Positions 8,210 to 15,696 of a stretch of 23,324 bases of DNA are shown one piece after another. The stretch's first letter is position 1. Every line of letters begins with the position of its first letter. This DNA comes from JAOACQ01 sp049968515 (GTDB taxonomy: Bacteria; Spirochaetota; Brevinematia; Brevinematales; JAOACQ01). Location of the stretch: NCBI GenBank assembly GCA_049968515.1, contig JBMFQR010000028.1, positions 1-23,324 on the forward strand. The letters are read 5' to 3'. The position numbers were made by a program, and so were the translations under genes. Under the pieces are notes generated by a model that was given only the letters and a program-made list of their open reading frames with translations, ran no database searches and was not told the origin of the DNA.

Positions 8210-8929
8210 GTGAGGTTTCTTATAATAATTCCAACATACAATGAGGCTTTGAATATTGAAAAACTCATTAATGAAGTACTTTCGCAATCTGATGACATAG
8301 ATATTTTAGTTGTTGATGATAACTCTCCCGATGGAACGTCAGATATTGTTGAAAAGATTGCTAAGTCCAATAAAAGAGTCAACCTAATCAAGAGAGAAAA
8401 AAAGAGTGGTCTCGGTAGAGCCTATATTGCTGGTTTTAAGTGGGCACTTGAAAAGGACTGCTATGATTACATATTTGAAATGGATGCAGACTTCTCTCAT
8501 GACCCATATGAACTTGAGCTATTTTTTGAAGCCATAAAAGAAAATTATGAGGTGGTTTGTGGCTCAAGATATATCAATGGGGTAAGAATCTTGAACTGGG
8601 ACTTAAAGAGACTCTTTTTAAGTCTCGGTGGCAATATATATGCAAGAATAGCCACGGGTGTCCCTCTAACTGATTTGACAGGTGGTTATAATTGCTACTC
8701 AAAAAAGGTTCTCAAATCAATAAATCTTGATAAGATAAGCTCAAATGGTTACTCATTTCAGATAGAAATGAAGGCAAAGGCCTACTACAAGGGTTTTAAA
8801 ATCAAAGAGGTTCCCATCACCTTCAGGGATAGATACGAAGGAACCACAAAAATGAACAGTGGAATTATTAATGAAGCCATCTTTAAGTGCTGGAAGATAA
8901 GATTTGAAAAATGGTCTAAGAATTTTTAG
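8210..8929 (+). CDS. GT2 glycosyltransferase, polyprenol-phosphate mannosyltransferase (DPM1/Ppm1) type
   Basis: GT-A fold glycosyltransferase of 239 residues, closest by motif to dolichol/polyprenol-phosphate mannose synthases, which move mannose from GDP-mannose to a lipid phosphate carrier at the inner face of the membrane. Seen: PTYNE (8-12), VVDDNSPDGT (34-43), SGLGRAYIAGF (66-76), the metal-binding DAD in EMDADFSHDP (90-99), CGSRYINGV (117-125), LTGGYNCYS (156-164) and the DPM1-like FRDRYEGTTKM (205-215). There are no C-terminal membrane helices, so it is the single-domain soluble form. The start is GTG with a GAGGGG ribosome site 9 bases upstream. Sugar donor and lipid acceptor are inferred; a glucose-phosphate variant is possible. 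Divergent from glgB. Confidence 0.88.
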   Translation: MRFLIIIPTYNEALNIEKLINEVLSQSDDIDILVVDDNSPDGTSDIVEKIAKSNKRVNLIKREKKSGLGRAYIAGFKWALEKDCYDYIFEMDADFSHDPYELELFFEAIKENYEVVCGSRYINGVRILNWDLKRLFLSLGGNIYARIATGVPLTDLTGGYNCYSKKVLKSINLDKISSNGYSFQIEMKAKAYYKGFKIKEVPITFRDRYEGTTKMNSGIINEAIFKCWKIRFEKWSKNF

Positions 8930-8938
8930 AGATTGAAA

Positions 8939-9790
8939 TTATGCTGTGCCAAGCCCTCTACCAATCCCTATAACCTTTGCAACCGTTTCATCTGCGGTCT
9001 GGATAACTCTCTGGTTTGCTTCATAAAGCCTGTTTATCTCAATCATTCTTGTCATCTCAACAACTGGATCAACATTTGATTTCTCAAGGTGTCGTTGTAG
9101 AACCTCTGGCCTTTTTTCTCCCTGAAGGATGAATGCCACACCGGAAAATTCACTTTCCTTATACCAAGTATAGCCATCTTTTTTCAAATATCTTCTCTCG
9201 GGAAAATCCACAATTTTAAGCCTGTCAAGTCTCTGCATATTCTTCCATTCATTTCCGGCTTTATCCACAAAATCTTCCGGTTCATAATCAGCATTTATAT
9301 AAACCGTTCCATCCTTGTCAACCTGAAAGTTGTTTCTGCCTATCCTGATAAATCCATTTTCACCAAGAACCTTGTTTCCATGCATATCAACAAGATACCC
9401 ATCAGAACTTATCTTAAAATTCCCATTTCTTGTATATCTTTCCCCCTGTTCGGTCAACACAGTAAAAAATCCGTCACCCTGAAGTGCAAAATCAAAGTCA
9501 TTTTCTGTCTCTATCAAACTCCCCTGTTCAAATCTAACATAGGATTCATTATATTCCACTCCTGTACCGAGTTTACCGACAACTGGAGCAAGGTCATAAC
9601 TACCGAGTGGAAATTTTACACTCCCGTCATCATTTATTCTTCTAACGAGAAGCTCTGGAAAGGCTTTCGTCACGCTTGTTTCTCTCTTGTATCCATCAGT
9701 GTTAACATTCGCAAGGTTGTTTGCCACAGTGTTCAGTTCATCCATTGTAACAATCATCCCACTTGCACCTGTAAATATACTTCTTACCAT
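8939..9790 (-). CDS. flgF: Flagellar basal-body rod protein, FlgF/FlhO-like (FlgF/FlgG family)
   Basis: Rod component of the flagellar basal body, 283 residues, exported through the flagellar type III system. Seen: the N-terminal rod signature GASGM followed by NNLANVNTDGYKR (24-36), the mid-domain motif FALQGDGFFTV, the NGNF motif, and the C-terminal SNVDPVVEMTRMIEINRLYE and QTADET typical of FlgF and FlgG. It is longer than most FlgG (about 260), close to spirochaete FlhO/FlgF, but FlgG cannot be excluded. Start choice: the ATG at 9802 lies directly before GGAGG, which is itself the ribosome site of the ATG at 9790, so the shorter form MVRSIF is used. Unusually, no second rod gene or other flagellar gene is adjacent. 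Confidence 0.88.
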   Translation of the reverse strand: MVRSIFTGASGMIVTMDELNTVANNLANVNTDGYKRETSVTKAFPELLVRRINDDGSVKFPLGSYDLAPVVGKLGTGVEYNESYVRFEQGSLIETENDFDFALQGDGFFTVLTEQGERYTRNGNFKISSDGYLVDMHGNKVLGENGFIRIGRNNFQVDKDGTVYINADYEPEDFVDKAGNEWKNMQRLDRLKIVDFPERRYLKKDGYTWYKESEFSGVAFILQGEKRPEVLQRHLEKSNVDPVVEMTRMIEINRLYEANQRVIQTADETVAKVIGIGRGLGTA

Positions 9791-9885
9791 CTTTGCCTCC
9801 ATTTTTCTTATCGGAAGTTGAAGAAAAAGATTTATTTAAACTGAAGTTGCCGAAAGCGGTTCTTTTCCAATTCTTATCTATAAAC

Positions 9886-9915
9886 TTGAAGTAAGATATG
9901 TTATTGTGTTATAAT
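9886..9915 (+). promoter_or_regulatory. Promoter of the methyltransferase/TonB-like/SPL-like operon
   Basis: A -35 TTGAAG (9886-9891) and a perfect -10 TATAAT (9910-9915) with an 18-base spacer; a TG one base before the -10 gives an extended -10. Predicted start of transcription is about 18 bases before the ATG at 9940. Confidence 0.6.
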
Positions 9916-9939
9916 AAATATGAGGTATAAACTAAAAAA

Positions 9940-10815
9940 ATGGTTTGCAGGTTATGTCAATCAGAAAATGTAGCTGAAAAATACAAAATAAGTAAATTTT
10001 CAAATCCCTTTCTGGTTTACCAGTGCAACAATTGTGGCTTTATGTTTCAGGATACAACACCAGAAAATGCCTACGCTTTTTATAATGAGGGTTATTACAG
10101 AAAGGAGCAGGAGTATTCTTACATTGATGAGAGAGAAAAGGAAAGATTTGCAAGATATGTCTGGAAAAAGAGATTTAAGATTCTCAAAAGGCTCGAGAAA
10201 ACCACAGATAAAGTAAAAAACTTTCTCGATGTAGGCTGTTCCTTCGGTGGCTTAATGCAGGTTGCAAAAGAAAATGGCTATGAGGCTTATGGGGTTGAGG
10301 TTTCAGAATACGCCACCAGATTTCTAAGGGAAAGATTCGGGGCTGATAAGATATTTACCGGCAGTATAGAAGAAGTGAATCTACCGGAAGATAGTTTCTC
10401 CATTGTTACAATGATTGAAGTAATAGAGCATATTTTAAATCCGGTAAAAGCCATTTTAAACGTTTATAAATCAATGAAAAAAGGTGGTGTCCTATTAATA
10501 CAAACGGCAAATATGGCTGGTCTACAGGCAAAGATTTACGGGGAAAATTATCATTATTTTTTGCCCGGGCATATTTCTTATTTTAACCATAAGAACCTGA
10601 AAATGTTGCTTGAAAAAGTCGGATTTGAAAAGATAAAAATATACGGAGGAGTAGAGTTTGGACTTCTTCCCAAATTGCTGAAATCAAGAGGAGATTTTAA
10701 TTCATCACTTGATTACCTGAAGTGGATAAGAATCTCATTATATCATTTAGCAAGCAAGTTGAGAATTGGCAACATTTTTTTCACAAGTTCAATGGTAATA
10801 ATAGCGAGAAAATGA
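9940..10815 (+). CDS. Class I SAM-dependent methyltransferase with N-terminal zinc ribbon
   Basis: Predicted cytoplasmic S-adenosylmethionine-dependent methyltransferase, 291 residues. A zinc ribbon at the N-terminus has CRLC (3-6) and CNNC (29-32). The Rossmann methyltransferase domain (Methyltransf_23/11 type) follows, with motif I FLDVGCSFGG (95-104), acidic strand 2 end YGVEVSE (117-123) and MIEVIEHILNP as motif III. This architecture is common among methyltransferases acting on sugars or lipids of surface polysaccharides, but the substrate is unknown. Only a weak GAGG lies upstream, 14 bases from the ATG, so initiation may be inefficient or nearly leaderless. First of three closely packed genes; the next starts one base after its TGA. 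Confidence 0.85.
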   Translation: MVCRLCQSENVAEKYKISKFSNPFLVYQCNNCGFMFQDTTPENAYAFYNEGYYRKEQEYSYIDEREKERFARYVWKKRFKILKRLEKTTDKVKNFLDVGCSFGGLMQVAKENGYEAYGVEVSEYATRFLRERFGADKIFTGSIEEVNLPEDSFSIVTMIEVIEHILNPVKAILNVYKSMKKGGVLLIQTANMAGLQAKIYGENYHYFLPGHISYFNHKNLKMLLEKVGFEKIKIYGGVEFGLLPKLLKSRGDFNSSLDYLKWIRISLYHLASKLRIGNIFFTSSMVIIARK

Positions 10816-10816
10816 T

Positions 10817-11593
10817 ATGAGAAAGCCAATTTATTTCTATATGTATCTTTCACTTGTGATTCACCTGTACGTTGTCCTTATATATACCGGGATACAAAAC
10901 TCAAGCCTTTTTGAAAGGCTCATTAAAAGCAGGACAAAAAAGACAATAAGAGTAGAAAATATTTTTGTTGAAACCTTCACCTATTCAAAAGAACTTCCAA
11001 AAAAAGCCATTCTTTCGGATAAGCAAAACATTAATTCCTCACCAAAGAAAGGTGAAAACATATACAATTACGTTGATTTCAATCAGTTTCAGAATGAGAA
11101 TACAACCAAAAAAAACTCAATTGAAGAAGAAGAAAAAGAAGGCAATATTTTAGAAAACAGAGAAAAAAATAAGGAAAAAGATGAGTTCAAAATAAAAAGT
11201 GAAAAACTCCCTACTCTTTTTGACCCAGAAAAACCCGGCACAATTGAGATGGACACAGAGGGAAATGTATCACTTGGTACAGTTGAGTATGAGTTTGCTT
11301 CTTACTTTCTTGAAATGCAAAAGAAGATTTCAGCAAACTGGCGCACTTTTTTCCCGGTGTTTCAGTACTATCAGGGCATAATAAAGACTGGTGAGGTAAT
11401 TATCAGATATCAGATAGATGAAGATGGAAATGTAAAAAAACCTACTGTATTAAAATCTTACGGATACAGCATACTCGACCAATCCTGCCTGAACTCAATA
11501 GTATATTCAAGAAATTTTGGCCCTTTACCTGAAAAACTAAAAAAACAGGCACCCATCACAATTAATTTCAAATTCATTTACATAGCAAGGTAA
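10817..11593 (+). CDS. TonB/TolA-like protein with N-terminal membrane anchor
   Basis: Inner-membrane anchored periplasmic protein, 258 residues. One membrane segment (about 8-25) is followed by a long polar linker very rich in Lys, Glu and Asn (about 35-140), then a TonB-type C-terminal domain (about 157-258) with EMQKKISANW, GEVIIRYQIDEDGNVKKP, the helix ILDQSCLNSI, and a final strand ITINFKF. TonB proteins pass proton-motive energy from ExbB/ExbD to outer-membrane receptors. Neither ExbBD nor a TonB-dependent receptor is in the window, and the usual Pro-rich linker is replaced by a charged one, so a TolA-like or structural envelope role is equally possible. The gene follows the methyltransferase by one base and precedes the radical SAM gene by two. 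Confidence 0.75.
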   Translation: MRKPIYFYMYLSLVIHLYVVLIYTGIQNSSLFERLIKSRTKKTIRVENIFVETFTYSKELPKKAILSDKQNINSSPKKGENIYNYVDFNQFQNENTTKKNSIEEEEKEGNILENREKNKEKDEFKIKSEKLPTLFDPEKPGTIEMDTEGNVSLGTVEYEFASYFLEMQKKISANWRTFFPVFQYYQGIIKTGEVIIRYQIDEDGNVKKPTVLKSYGYSILDQSCLNSIVYSRNFGPLPEKLKKQAPITINFKFIYIAR

Positions 11594-11595
11594 AA

Positions 11596-12405
11596 ATGGA
11601 ACTCATAACCCAGCCAGTACAAAAGGCTTTATCAAAAACAGGCATTCCCTTAGGCAACTATGTTTTCAATCCATTCAGAGGATGCCTTATTGGCTGTAAG
11701 TACTGCTATGTCCAGTGTAACAGAGGAATAAAAAAAATCAATAAAGATTGGGGAGAATATCTCTATATCAAAGAAAACATTATAGAGGTTCTAAAAAAAG
11801 AACTGGATATCCTGAATGATATACGTCGTATACTCATTGGTTCCACAACAGAGGCTTTTCAGCCAATAGATAGGTATAAACAAATTACCCCTGTAGCAAT
11901 CGAACTGATGAAAAGCAAAAATATACCCTTTGTAATTCTCACAAAACAGCCGGATGTCTCTGAATATGCCGAACTCATAACCAGTCTACCAGAGAATATG
12001 GTCTACATTACAATAAATTCTGAAATAGTGAGAAAGCTTTTTGAAAAGAGAAGTTCTCCCATTGAAGAAAGGCTTTTTGCCATAGAAAAATGCTCTAAAT
12101 ATAATGTTAAAACAATAGCTTACATTGGCCCATTCTTTCCCTTTCTGACAGATTTAGAAGAGTTGCTAAAGAAGCTTCACAAAAAGACAAAAATGATTTA
12201 CATAGAGGCATATCATCCGAATATGGGAAATTTTGAGGAAATAAAGAAGCTCCTTTCAGGGAATACAGATACTCTGAAGGTACTGGAGAATGAAAGAAAC
12301 TACTATGAATACTGGAATAAGACAAAAGAAGACATAAAAAAGCTAAACTCAAAATATGAATATGAAATAAAATTTTTCATACCAAATTACAGTAAATACT
12401 ACTGA
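11596..12405 (+). CDS. Radical SAM protein of the spore photoproduct lyase-like (SplB/Rv2578c) family
   Basis: Radical SAM enzyme of 269 residues with the [4Fe-4S] motif CLIGCKYC (C30, C34, C37, CxxxCxxC spacing) preceded by NYVFNPFRGC, the hallmark of the SPL-like/Rv2578c group. Further family features are ILIGSTTEAFQPIDR (about 80-94), ILTKQPD (115-121) and YITIN (136-140). The family splits SAM to a 5'-deoxyadenosyl radical. True SplB repairs spore photoproduct, but most members, including those in non-sporeformers, have unknown substrates. A repair role is only a guess here. The ATG has AAGG upstream. The gene is last of a three-gene unit, and its end overlaps the convergent AsmA-like gene by 7 bases. 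Confidence 0.85.
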   Translation: MELITQPVQKALSKTGIPLGNYVFNPFRGCLIGCKYCYVQCNRGIKKINKDWGEYLYIKENIIEVLKKELDILNDIRRILIGSTTEAFQPIDRYKQITPVAIELMKSKNIPFVILTKQPDVSEYAELITSLPENMVYITINSEIVRKLFEKRSSPIEERLFAIEKCSKYNVKTIAYIGPFFPFLTDLEELLKKLHKKTKMIYIEAYHPNMGNFEEIKKLLSGNTDTLKVLENERNYYEYWNKTKEDIKKLNSKYEYEIKFFIPNYSKYY

Positions 12406-14327
12406 ACATCAAGAAATGTAAATTTAAGATTCTTTGAGTTGCCCTCTGCAAACAAAGAAAAATCAACCCAGTTTTCCCTGTTTTTGCCTTTAATTATAAG
12501 ATTGGCTATATTTGGAATATCCTTAAGATAATTTTTTGAAAAGCTAAGAAATATTGTAAGTGAAATCAAATCCTCAGGAATTGAATACTCTCCCTTTATG
12601 GTAGAGTTGATCTTTGCACTCTTGAATTCCACACTATTTATCTTTAGCTTTGAATTCTTCAAACCAATGTCAAAATCTATTTTATCAAAATAAACATGAT
12701 CCAGAGGTATATCAGACAAAAACTCATTCAACCTCTTCTGAATAAAAATATTTTCAAGCTCCCCATAGTTTATTACACCCTTTATTGTACCATCAATCGA
12801 GGAAAAGTTAAAAGGCTTCATCTGAAAACGTGACTCAAATGAGATTGTTCCATAAAGTCTTCTTTCATCCTTGAAATAAAGGCTGGAAAACTCATTCAAT
12901 TTTCCCCTATCATAATTAAGCTTGAGATTTAAAATACCGCCCTCCAGAAAACCAGAACAGGCAAGCTTCCCATTAAATATTTCACCACTGGCACTCAGGA
13001 TATTCAACCTTTCGGAATTTACATCCCCCGAGGCTGTCACATTCTTAAATACAAAATCTTTGTATATTAATTTTTCAACACCAATGTTAAAGGTAGCAGA
13101 TTTGAAGGGAAGATTGTTTTGAGAAGGGCTTGAACTGAAAGCCTTTTTCAAAAAACCCTCAAGTTCTAAAAGAGGTATATTGAGATTTATATAAATATTT
13201 CCCTGATTTATATCTACCGAGTTTGCATCCACGGAAAAATTTACCCCACAAAAATAACCCTGTCCCTTCAAGCCAAAGTTGTCACCCTCAAGATAAAAAT
13301 CTCCATTAAAATTTGTAAAGTTCTGATAGCTCAGATTTTTTAACCTCAGATTTCCCATTACTGGGATTCGATTCTTACTATCAAATGAAAAACTCCCCTC
13401 GGCACTACCCTTAAAGCCTTTAAGAAACTCTTCGAGCATAAACTCACTTTTTGAAACATCTACAAAGAAAGTTTTATCGTTGAAATAAACCGCCCTTCTG
13501 ATTGAAAAGTTATTTTCATTATTATAATTCAATTCCACATCCTCAAAGAAGAAGGCTGACATTTTGTTCGAAATATCAAGCTTGAATGGCTTTGAAACCA
13601 ATATAGTTTTATCTTCATATTTACCCTTAAAAGAACTTAAATTAAGTTGATATGATTTCTTACTCGTTTTGAAAACAAAATATGTATCCTCTACATATAG
13701 AGAAATTTTCATATCTATCCAATCTCCAAAGTTGAAATTTTTCATTGATACCTTTGCTTCATCAAAATTACCATTAAAATCGATTTTCGTATCTTTATAT
13801 GAAGCTTTAAGTTTATATAAAACCCTCTTACTCAAGGTTTCTACATTTCCATCTACAGAAATCTTCTTTTTTCTATACTCAAGAGTGCTATCTTCAAATG
13901 AAATGTTATTAATCTCTATTCTGACTATAGATGGCTCTTCTTTTTTTGAACTGAATCTTGATATAATCTTATTAAGATTATCAAGGGTTGTAAAAGCTTC
14001 AATAAACCTTATCTTTGAAATTTTCAACTTTTTTTCTTTCAATAAAAGTGATGGTTCATAGCTCAGAAAAAACCTCTTTGAGGTAAATACTTCACTATTG
14101 TTAGAAATGTCAATGAGTTTGACATCATCAAGTGCCAGCCCCTTCTTTATATCAAAATAAGCATTACCTGCCAGAACCTTAAAACCATAAAATTTTTCAA
14201 TCTCATTTGAGGCAATGGAAACAATCTTATTTGCATCGAGCGTCTTTAAGAAATAAATTACAACTGTTCCAGCAATAATTCCCAGCAGTATGATTATAGA
14301 AAGTAAAAAGATAAAAAATTTCTTCAT
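12399..14327 (-). CDS. AsmA-like protein (bridge-like lipid transfer superfamily)
   Basis: Large envelope protein of 642 residues with a single N-terminal membrane segment (about 4-27) and an otherwise periplasmic beta-rich body. The start (LDANKIVSIASNEIEKFYG, then GLALDDVKLID and LSYEPSLLLKEKKLKISKI) matches the AsmA/YhdP/TamB-type N-terminal module. The C-terminal part (about 490-640, with DGTIKGVINYGELENI, KLKINSVEFKSAKI and IKGEYSIPEDLISL) resembles the AsmA-like C-terminal domain. AsmA-family proteins are thought to carry phospholipids between the membranes or affect outer-membrane assembly. The ATG has an AAAGGA ribosome site. Monocistronic on the minus strand. Sequence identity to named members is low by eye, so the assignment rests on architecture. 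Confidence 0.75.
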   Translation of the reverse strand: MKKFFIFLLSIIILLGIIAGTVVIYFLKTLDANKIVSIASNEIEKFYGFKVLAGNAYFDIKKGLALDDVKLIDISNNSEVFTSKRFFLSYEPSLLLKEKKLKISKIRFIEAFTTLDNLNKIISRFSSKKEEPSIVRIEINNISFEDSTLEYRKKKISVDGNVETLSKRVLYKLKASYKDTKIDFNGNFDEAKVSMKNFNFGDWIDMKISLYVEDTYFVFKTSKKSYQLNLSSFKGKYEDKTILVSKPFKLDISNKMSAFFFEDVELNYNNENNFSIRRAVYFNDKTFFVDVSKSEFMLEEFLKGFKGSAEGSFSFDSKNRIPVMGNLRLKNLSYQNFTNFNGDFYLEGDNFGLKGQGYFCGVNFSVDANSVDINQGNIYINLNIPLLELEGFLKKAFSSSPSQNNLPFKSATFNIGVEKLIYKDFVFKNVTASGDVNSERLNILSASGEIFNGKLACSGFLEGGILNLKLNYDRGKLNEFSSLYFKDERRLYGTISFESRFQMKPFNFSSIDGTIKGVINYGELENIFIQKRLNEFLSDIPLDHVYFDKIDFDIGLKNSKLKINSVEFKSAKINSTIKGEYSIPEDLISLTIFLSFSKNYLKDIPNIANLIIKGKNRENWVDFSLFAEGNSKNLKFTFLDVQ

Positions 14328-14448
14328 AAAATTCCTTTAAAAAACTCATACATTATTAAAGCTTAGAAACAGAAAAAGAGAGACAAGATTTTTAATTTGA
14401 ACAAACCCTTAGATATTTTGCAACAAAAAGCGCTAACAGGTAAAAAGG

Positions 14449-14640
14449 CTAAACTTCCTTAATAAACCTGTCCTTTGTTGCCTTAAACCACAGGACATAA
14501 TGTTTGGAAATCCACTGAGTGGCAGCTTCTTTCATTCCAATATCCCTTCCAACCTTTTCGCTTTCAAGCCACTTGTACTTCATAATCTCTTCCACAACTT
14601 CACTGACCTGCTTCTCAAGATCAAAATATACGGGAGACAT
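14449..14640 (-). CDS. Small conserved-looking protein with WLESEKVGRDIG motif
   Basis: Soluble 63-residue protein, predicted mostly helical, not named. It contains EIMKYKWLESEKVGRDIG (about 18-35) then AATQWISKHY (39-48). From memory, the pattern of aromatic-Leu-x-Ser-Glu-Lys-x-Gly-Arg-Asp-x-Gly recalls the tail of DUF4032 proteins and of small proteins found beside them; this was not checked. It is likely a real gene: a perfect -10 promoter and a GGAGG ribosome site precede it. A TTG three bases upstream (14643) has slightly better spacing from GGAGG (8 bases versus 11) and could be the start, adding one residue. It stands alone between the AsmA-like gene and a divergent truncated gene. Confidence 0.7.
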   Translation of the reverse strand: MSPVYFDLEKQVSEVVEEIMKYKWLESEKVGRDIGMKEAATQWISKHYVLWFKATKDRFIKEV

Positions 14641-14677
14641 CAATAGAAAACCCTCCAGTATAACTTAATCAATATAA

Positions 14678-14705
14678 ATTATACATCAAAATCAGAAAAA
14701 ATCAA
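14678..14705 (-). promoter_or_regulatory. Promoter of the 63-residue protein gene
   Basis: Minus-strand -35 TTGATT (14705-14700) and perfect -10 TATAAT (14683-14678), spacer 16 bases, about 30 bases before the GGAGG ribosome site and start. Confidence 0.6.
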
Positions 14706-14761
14706 GTCAGAATGGATTCTTCCCCAAAAAAATATGTAAGTTAATAAGAAAAAATTTTTTA

Positions 14762-14790
14762 TTTACATTTTATAAACTTTGTATTATAAT
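14762..14790 (+). promoter_or_regulatory. Promoter of the truncated YwaF-like gene
   Basis: -35 TTTACA (14762-14767) and perfect -10 TATAAT (14785-14790) with a 17-base spacer. Transcription would begin near 14797, leaving a leader of about 13 bases before the ATG at 14810. Confidence 0.6.
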
Positions 14791-14809
14791 TTCAAAGCAG
14801 GTGAAGGCT

Positions 14810-15175
14810 ATGTTTAAAATATTCGATTTTAACTATATGGCTGGTGAATTTCGTGCTTTTTCTCTTTCACATTTGATGGCTGTTTTAGTAATTACTATTT
14901 CTACTGCCATTATTATCATATTGCTCAAGAAGGTAAAAACCGAAAAACCAAAAATTATCTTCTGTCGTACAGTTTCTGCTGTTCTAATAATACAGGAGAT
15001 TATGAGAACAGGATGGTATATAGCTATTGGCAAATTTTTGTGGGGTGAACATCTTCCATTTCGCCTGTGTGGTCTGGTTGTTGTGCTTTCAGTAATCTTT
15101 TACTCTCCTTTCTGGATTTCGGACGTCTTTAAAAAGATAAAGGCTGCATACGATAGCTATAATATCTCAAACTAA
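14810..15175 (+). pseudogene. YwaF/TIGR02206-like membrane protein, N-terminal half only
   Basis: Integral membrane protein fragment of 121 residues. FSLSHL near the start and HLPFRLCGL (about 82-90) resemble the conserved first half of the YwaF/TIGR02206 (TMEM164-like) family, which is usually about 230 residues with more helices. The reading frame stops after a hydrophilic tail (KKIKAAYDSYNISN), and the next 500 bases are taken by a minus-strand gene, so the second half is gone rather than frameshifted nearby. ATG 14810 is preferred over the GTG at 14801 because AGGTGAAGG sits upstream of it and transcription should begin near 14797. The promoter is intact. It may be a decayed remnant or a working half-size variant; family function is unknown. 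Confidence 0.6.
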
Positions 15176-15201
15176 GCAACTTTTCTCTAAATACCAATGT
15201 G

Positions 15202-15696
15202 TTAGATATCTTTAGTCCTTGTATCTCTTTTTTTTGCCAGCCGAATTGAGATGTTCTGGTCCAGAATTAGAAAAATTATAGAGAAGATTCCAAAAATGTA
15301 ATCCAGAAATACAAAATATCGAATCAATACAGGAAAGTTGATAAACAAATATCTGAAAGGAAAAGCCATTCCAGCTATAAAAACAAAAATATGTGAAATA
15401 ATCTTTATTACATTATCTGAGCAGGATAGATAAACCATAACTACAAGAAGAAAATAAAAAACAAAAGCAAAAAAGCCATACCATTCAAATTTATTCATAA
15501 AACCATAGAATAGAACCAGTATAAGACTTGCAATAATCAAAACATCAATCTTTTTAAGCTCCCTTTTATAATAAAATGAAACCAGTGCGAGACCATAACC
15601 AAGCATACTGTAATGAAATAAAAAAGAACCGGTAAAAATATAGAATGGAGAAAATGAAAGAAGAATTGCAAATATCAATATGTTTTGCCATTTCAC
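15202..15696 (-). CDS. Polytopic membrane protein of unknown function, coupled to pyrK
   Basis: Hydrophobic protein of 164 residues with about five or six predicted membrane helices (for example near 5-25, 51-67, 73-92, 98-118 and 125-145) and a basic, polar C-terminus (RLAKKRDTRTKD). No family is recognised. Its ATG overlaps the TGA of pyrK (ATGA, 15696-15693), which indicates translational coupling in one transcript. Nothing in the sequence shows a transport or redox motif, so the link to PyrK is positional only. Confidence 0.75.
   Translation of the reverse strand: MKWQNILIFAILLSFSPFYIFTGSFLFHYSMLGYGLALVSFYYKRELKKIDVLIIASLILVLFYGFMNKFEWYGFFAFVFYFLLVVMVYLSCSDNVIKIISHIFVFIAGMAFPFRYLFINFPVLIRYFVFLDYIFGIFSIIFLILDQNISIRLAKKRDTRTKDI

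Noticed and set aside
9790..9802. Upstream ATG at 9802 as the flagellar rod start
   Set aside because: The GGAGG inside that extension is the ribosome site of ATG 9790, and family members begin at MVRS-like residues.
9920..9973. Short frame from ATG 9920 overlapping the methyltransferase start
   Set aside because: It sits at the predicted transcription start with no room for a ribosome site and encodes nothing recognisable.
13669..14061. 130-codon plus-strand frame inside the AsmA-like gene
   Set aside because: It is antisense to a continuous real gene and shows no recognisable domain.
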